Below the pieces are notes generated by a model, which worked only from the letters and a program-made list of their open reading frames with translations, searched no databases and was not told where the DNA came from. This document shows positions 32,488 through 35,107 of a DNA stretch of 35,107 nt, one piece after another. The DNA is from Flavobacteriales bacterium (GTDB lineage Bacteria; Bacteroidota; Bacteroidia; Flavobacteriales_D; Cryomorphaceae): assembly GCA_020201045.1 (NCBI GenBank), contig JAIVHP010000289.1, positions 1 through 35,107 of the forward strand, read 5' to 3'. A program made the position numbers and the translations under genes. How positions within the stretch are numbered: the stretch's first letter is position 1; each line of letters starts with the position of its first letter.

Positions 32488-32823
32488 TTACATGCTCAAT
32501 TTTTCGACTTTGTTCATCATTTGTACGCCGTGAACCAATGAAGCTCCGCCGCGGATTGCGCCCGCAACGTGAAGCGCTTCCATCATCTCGCCCTTCTCTA
32601 TGCCGCGCTCCAGTCCATCGCCGGTATACGCATCAATGCAGTAAGGGCATTGAATGGTGTGGGCTACGGCCAGGGCAATAAGCGACTTTTCGCGTGCCGA
32701 AAGTTTGCCATCTTCAAAAACGGAATTGTAATAATCGAAAAACTTCGTTCCGAGCTCTTCGTTCCATTCTGTGATTTTCCCAAATTTCTTCAGGTCTTTC
32801 GGATTGTAGTATGTTTTCTCCAT
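32488..32823 (-). CDS. arsenosugar-associated AhpD-like (carboxymuconolactone decarboxylase family) protein
   Basis: A 111-aa AhpD-like protein with CPYC at 59-62 (VAHTIQCPYCIDAYTGDGLERG) and a Gly-rich end (LHVAGAIRGGASLVHGVQMMNKVE). The family includes alkylhydroperoxidase-type disulfide reductases; this subtype is the one regularly found next to arsS and annotated as arsenosugar biosynthesis-associated peroxidase-like. A thiol role in arsenic reduction or peroxide defence is plausible. First gene of the minus-strand run; its upstream region holds a perfect inverted repeat. Confidence 0.9.
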   Translation of the reverse strand: MEKTYYNPKDLKKFGKITEWNEELGTKFFDYYNSVFEDGKLSAREKSLIALAVAHTIQCPYCIDAYTGDGLERGIEKGEMMEALHVAGAIRGGASLVHGVQMMNKVEKLSM

Positions 32824-32872
32824 GATAGGTTTCGTTTAAGCCTCGAGTTTAGGTCTTTTTAATGGCAATGCC

Positions 32873-32888
32873 TGTCGTATCTACGACA
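32873..32888. promoter_or_regulatory. 16-bp perfect inverted repeat upstream of the arsenosugar genes (candidate operator)
   Basis: TGTCGTA-tc-TACGACA, 7-bp arms with a 2-bp centre, 50-65 bp before the start of the first gene; the downstream arm overlaps a TTTG (minus strand) that could be a -33 element, although a TAnnTTTG at 19 bp spacing is not seen. Short symmetric sites of this kind bind dimeric repressors; no regulator gene is present in the window. Confidence 0.4.
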
Positions 32889-33080
32889 AAGATTTGAATG
32901 CAGATTTTAGAAATCGAAATTATTTAAAAGTTAAACCGACATGCAATGCGGATTGTTTTTTTTTAAATCTTGTTTTTCAGCTATCTTCGTTTAAAACTCT
33001 CGGTTGTCCATGTAAATTTACCACCGTCCATTCCAATAAACCGCTCGTCATAATTTAAATCCACAAAAGTGTACCGGGCT

Positions 33081-33088
33081 TATATTTG
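33081..33088 (+). promoter_or_regulatory. Bacteroidetes -7 promoter element for the S9 peptidase gene
   Basis: TATATTTG matches TAnnTTTG 17 bp before the ATG at 33105; the -33 region is only partly matched (TTTA at 33054-33057). Confidence 0.4.
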
Positions 33089-33104
33089 AACCAAATCTCG
33101 TATC

Positions 33105-35060
33105 ATGAAGAAAACATTTATCGGAATAATCGCTTTATCAATTGGGGTTTTATACTCTTGTGGCGATGCAAACAATAAAGACAAAGAAATGACATCAGAA
33201 AATAAAATTGACGTTCCCGAGATCTCACTCGAAGATTTTTTCAAGAACCCGGAAATGTCGTCTTTTCAGATTTCTCCCGATGGCAAATACTATTCGTACC
33301 GCGCACCGTGGGAAAGCAGGATGAACATTTACGTGAAGGAAGTAGACAGCGATAGCGCCGTTAGAATTACCGAGCAAACCGACCGGGATATCTCGGGTTA
33401 CTTTTGGGCTAATTCCGAGCGATTGGTTTATTTAAAAGACGACGATGGAGACGAAAATTTTTATCTGGTTGCCGTCAATGCCGACGGATCGAATTTATCA
33501 CCCTTAACGCGCGAAGAAGGAGTGAGAACCCAAATTATTGACGACCTTGAAGAAGATCCCGAAAACATGATTATCGGGCTGAACAAGCGCAATCCGCAGG
33601 TTTTCGATCCTTACAGAATCAATATCAATACCGGTGCAATGGAAATGCTCGCCGAGAACCCCGGAAACATCACCGGTTGGATGACCGACCACAATGGAAA
33701 ACTTCGCGTGGCCACGACCAGCGATGGGGTGAATACTTCGCTGCTTTACCGCGATACCGAAGATGCTGCGTTTGAGCCTGTGCTCACCACCAACTTTAAA
33801 GAAACGATGTCGCCGCAGTTCTTCACTTTCGACAATAAAAGACTGTTTGCCAGCTCAAATATGGGCCGCGATAAGATGGCCATTGTAGAATTTGACCCCC
33901 AAACCGGAAAGGAAGAAAAAGTTCTTTTCGAAAATGAAAAATACGATGTAACAGGTTTGAGTTTTAGCGAACGCGATAAAAAGCTGATCGCAGCCAGCTA
34001 CACCGGCGAAAAGGAGGAGTACCACTTCTTCGACGAAGAGTACGCCGATATTTACGCGAAATTTCAATCGCGCTTTCCGGACCTGGAAGTATTTATCACT
34101 TCGAATAATAAGGCCGAAGACAAATTTATCATCCGAACTTACGGCGATAAATCGCTTGGAGCGTATTACTTGTTTAACCGCAATTCCGGCGAAATCACAG
34201 ATATCGGAGATCCTTCGCCCTGGATTCAGGAAGAGTATATGGCATCGATGACTCCGATATCATACAAAAGCCGCGATGGCCTTACCATAAATGGCTATCT
34301 CACATTGCCCGCGGGCGAGACCATGGAGACCGCAAAGAATTTGCCGGTGGTTATCAATCCACACGGCGGTCCATGGGCGCGCGATAATTGGGGTTTTAAT
34401 CCCGAAGTGCAGTTTATGGCAAACCGGGGATACGCCGTATTGCAAATGAATTTTCGCGGGTCTACCGGCTACGGACGCGAGTTTTGGGAGGCTTCTTTCC
34501 GCGAATGGGGAAAAAAGATGCAGGATGACATTACCGACGGTGTAAACTGGTTGATAGAAAGCGGCATTGCCGATAAGGATCGCATCGCCATTTACGGCGG
34601 AAGCTACGGCGGTTACGCCACACTCGCCGGGCTCGCCTTTACACCCGATCTTTACGCCTGTGGAATAGATTACGTGGGCGTTTCAAACTTGTTCACGTTT
34701 ATGGGTACCATTCCTCCGTACTGGGAACCATTCAAGAAAATGATGTATGAAATGGTAGGAGATCCGGAAAGCAAAGAAGACTCTTTAATGCTGCGTGATG
34801 CATCGCCGGTATTCCACGCCGATAAAATTACAGCACCACTTCTTGTGGCTCAGGGAGCGCAGGATCCACGTGTAAATGTAGACGAAAGCGACCAAATGGT
34901 GGAAGCGATGCGAAACCGCGGAGTGGAAGTGGAATACCTGGTTAAAGACAACGAAGGCCACGGATTCCGCAACGAAGAAAACCGTTTTGAATTCTACCGA
35001 ACCATGGAGGAATTCCTCGAAAAACACCTAAAACCAGTTTCTGTTAAGGCCGATGCCTGA
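33105..35060 (+). CDS. S9 family prolyl-oligopeptidase-like peptidase, lipoprotein
   Basis: A 651-aa serine peptidase. N-terminal lipoprotein signal MKKTFIGIIALSIGVLYSC (Cys at about 19) followed by GDANNKDKE. Residues about 45-380 form the beta-propeller with WD/PD40-like repeats (FQISPDGKYYSYRAPWE, GYFWANSERLVYLKDDDGDENFYLVAVNADG). The alpha/beta hydrolase domain has NPHGGPWARDNWGFNPEVQFMANRGYAVLQMNFRGSTGYG, the nucleophile GGSYGGYA, the Asp in LLVAQGAQDPRVNVDESDQ and the His in DNEGHGFRNEEN. It cleaves short peptides in the periplasm or at the cell surface. Together with the S46 enzyme it suggests peptide use as nutrient. Complete. Confidence 0.94.
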   Translation: MKKTFIGIIALSIGVLYSCGDANNKDKEMTSENKIDVPEISLEDFFKNPEMSSFQISPDGKYYSYRAPWESRMNIYVKEVDSDSAVRITEQTDRDISGYFWANSERLVYLKDDDGDENFYLVAVNADGSNLSPLTREEGVRTQIIDDLEEDPENMIIGLNKRNPQVFDPYRININTGAMEMLAENPGNITGWMTDHNGKLRVATTSDGVNTSLLYRDTEDAAFEPVLTTNFKETMSPQFFTFDNKRLFASSNMGRDKMAIVEFDPQTGKEEKVLFENEKYDVTGLSFSERDKKLIAASYTGEKEEYHFFDEEYADIYAKFQSRFPDLEVFITSNNKAEDKFIIRTYGDKSLGAYYLFNRNSGEITDIGDPSPWIQEEYMASMTPISYKSRDGLTINGYLTLPAGETMETAKNLPVVINPHGGPWARDNWGFNPEVQFMANRGYAVLQMNFRGSTGYGREFWEASFREWGKKMQDDITDGVNWLIESGIADKDRIAIYGGSYGGYATLAGLAFTPDLYACGIDYVGVSNLFTFMGTIPPYWEPFKKMMYEMVGDPESKEDSLMLRDASPVFHADKITAPLLVAQGAQDPRVNVDESDQMVEAMRNRGVEVEYLVKDNEGHGFRNEENRFEFYRTMEEFLEKHLKPVSVKADA

Positions 35061-35107
35061 TAGAGTGAGATTTTTGACGGTATGTAGCTAAGAAAAGTGG
35101 GGCTTTA

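Overview
The window looks like a chromosomal segment of a Bacteroidota bacterium, most likely Flavobacteriales (Cryomorphaceae/Schleiferiaceae-like). The clues are a PorP/SprF protein beside a cargo with a gliding-motility-type (type IX secretion, T9SS) C-terminal domain, an S46 dipeptidyl-peptidase, a TonB receptor with a DUF4249 lipoprotein, Bacteroidetes RHS proteins, lipoproteins with acidic residues after the lipid cysteine, and promoters of the TTTG-N19-TAnnTTTG type. No species can be named from sequence alone.

Layout. 1-7.6 kb is an accessory region: the 3' part of an AAA/DUF4143 ATPase, several lipoproteins, two tandem 'headless' RHS core-plus-tip cassettes on the minus strand, each followed at once by a lipoprotein gene, and a VapBC-type toxin-antitoxin pair abutting the second cassette. 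The second cassette carries four in-frame insertions of palindromic, repeat-like DNA inside the otherwise conserved RHS core. 8.2-15.7 kb is a minus-strand operon with 4-nt ATGA overlaps at every junction: large T9SS cargo (SBBP/PKD), PorP/SprF protein, TPR-WD40-OmpA protein (broken) and M23 peptidase (C-terminus probably lost). 15.9-22.9 kb holds a small membrane protein, an S46 peptidase with the DPP11-type Arg, pterin dehydratase, a DUF1573 protein, an S41 processing protease, and an unusual sigma-factor-like / membrane helix / degenerate trypsin-like fusion. 22.9-23.5 kb is a repeat island. 23.5-27.7 kb holds thioredoxin reductase, a broken DUF4249 lipoprotein and its TonB receptor. 27.9-28.9 kb has tRNA-Pro(GGG) followed by almost 1 kb of inverted and tandem repeats. 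28.9-32.8 kb is a minus-strand run of arsenosugar-associated CxxC protein, ArsS radical SAM enzyme, purine nucleoside phosphorylase (broken), GreA/B-like protein and HI0933-type flavoprotein. 33.1-35.1 kb is an S9 peptidase lipoprotein.

How it fits together. Several genes serve peptide scavenging and envelope export (S46, S9, S41, T9SS cargo operon, TonB receptor). The RHS/lipoprotein block looks like a store of polymorphic-toxin tips with candidate immunity lipoproteins. The ArsS-PNP neighbourhood suggests arsenosugar synthesis.

A cross-cutting oddity is that several genes (OmpA-like, DUF4249, PNP, M23, RHS-1) carry internal deletions, frameshifts or truncations. Either this genome is losing them or the assembly has local dropouts; read mapping would decide. 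The most novel-looking items are the in-frame palindromic insertions in RHS-2, the sigma/pseudo-trypsin fusion, and the inverted and tandem repeats behind tRNA-Pro.
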